This document shows, piece after piece, positions 52,288 through 52,622 of a DNA stretch of 52,622 bases. The position numbers were made by a program, and so were the translations under genes. The notes under the pieces are model-generated. The model was not told where the DNA came from, did no database searches, and worked only from the letters and a program-made list of their open reading frames with translations. This DNA is from Butyrivibrio sp. (GTDB lineage Bacteria > Bacillota_A > Clostridia > Lachnospirales > Lachnospiraceae): NCBI RefSeq assembly GCF_024699075.1, contig NZ_JAILQF010000075.1, forward strand, positions 1 through 52,622, written 5' to 3'. Within the stretch, counting starts at the first letter, position 1, and each line of letters begins with the position of its first letter.

Positions 52288-52622
52288 ATGTTAGAAGCTT
52301 ATACTATTAAAAACATGTATGATCTTAATGAGACCATAGCTGCAGATCTGTTTGAAGGAGCTACATATCCCTGGGAAGTACTTTCCAAGATCAAGGATTT
52401 TATAGCAGAGCTTGGACCAAAGCTTCCTAAAGATAAGTTCGAGCAAAGAGGCGAGCACGTATGGGTAGCAAAGAGTGCTACAGTATTCGATTCTGCTTAT
52501 CTTGGAGATTACTGCATTATCGATGAGGATGCTGAGGTACGTCAGTGCGCTTTCATTAGAGGCAATGCCATTGTTGGTAAGGGAGCTGTAGTAGGTAACT
52601 CTACTGAGCTTAAGAACGTAGT
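52288..52622 (+). CDS. Left-handed beta-helix acyltransferase-like protein (cut by window end)
   Basis: The first about 111 residues are visible. A helical N-terminus (about 1-50) leads into hexapeptide repeats (AKSATVFDSAYLGDYCII, RGNAIVGKGAVVGNST) typical of the beta-helix of acyl- and nucleotidyltransferases such as the GlmU C-terminal half. Lachnospiraceae proteins of this kind are often annotated as UDP-N-acetylglucosamine pyrophosphorylase-like; the nucleotidyl domain is not seen here. AAAAGGAGAG precedes the ATG, 28 nt after topB. Confidence 0.7.
   Translation, partial: MLEAYTIKNMYDLNETIAADLFEGATYPWEVLSKIKDFIAELGPKLPKDKFEQRGEHVWVAKSATVFDSAYLGDYCIIDEDAEVRQCAFIRGNAIVGKGAVVGNSTELKNV

Overview
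The window looks like chromosomal DNA of an anaerobic, low-GC Firmicute of the Lachnospiraceae, most like Butyrivibrio or a close relative. The clues are glycogen genes of the GlgC+GlgD type, a formate-tetrahydrofolate ligase, an electron-bifurcating NfnAB pair, a class I PhoH / YbeY / RlmH cluster, strong GGAGG ribosome sites, and a tRNA-Thr without encoded CCA and with a U discriminator. The genus is an inference from gene content and codon habit, not from a search. Nearly all genes lie on the plus strand; only a 191-residue orphan (6561-7136) and aroC (27633-28736) are on the minus strand. I see no prophage, insertion sequence, rRNA or CRISPR array.

Layout. 34-3634: a MYG1-family protein, then a small unknown gene and glgC-glgD (ADP-glucose synthesis). 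3635-5497: a 100-nt near-perfect palindrome, a sigma-28 type promoter and a stand-alone flagellar hook gene. 5511-10408: proB, a divergent unknown gene, and an FtsK/SpoIIIE translocase. 10438-15984: fhs, a zinc-ribbon membrane protein with beta-sandwich repeats, and nfnAB. 16120-27435: a long, tightly packed run: small membrane protein, rlmH, phoH, a PgpH-like HD protein, ybeY, a SpoVB-like flippase, two flavoproteins, 5-formyl-THF cyclo-ligase, a double class II aldolase and a lactonase-fold protein. 27633-32205: aroC, a VanY-type carboxypeptidase, tgt and yajC. 32386-38585: branched-chain amino acid genes leuB-ilvD-ilvB with a GT-C like membrane protein inserted. 38663-45253: L,D-transpeptidase, GT2-GtrA protein, a GlgB-like protein and an MscS channel. 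45395-52622: tRNA-Thr, argH with an ArgR-like operator, asd, a membrane protein with a long charged tail, topB, and the start of a left-handed beta-helix protein.

The most notable points are three departures inside otherwise ordinary genes. The GlgB-like protein keeps the whole branching-enzyme fold, yet the nucleophile, the general acid and the third acid are all replaced (T410, K463, E531), and it ends in a coiled coil plus Lys/Ser/Thr tail: it looks like a pseudoenzyme with a binding or scaffold role. The gene in the phoH-ybeY slot normally held by the c-di-AMP phosphodiesterase PgpH has a shortened membrane part and an HD domain without its metal-binding HD pair. rlmH has no ATG, GTG or TTG at its start; the homology boundary and the canonical 159-residue length both point to an ATT start. 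Between genes there are several imperfect tandem duplications (32, 29 and 43 bp units) and several strong hairpins or inverted repeats that I could not assign to known regulators.
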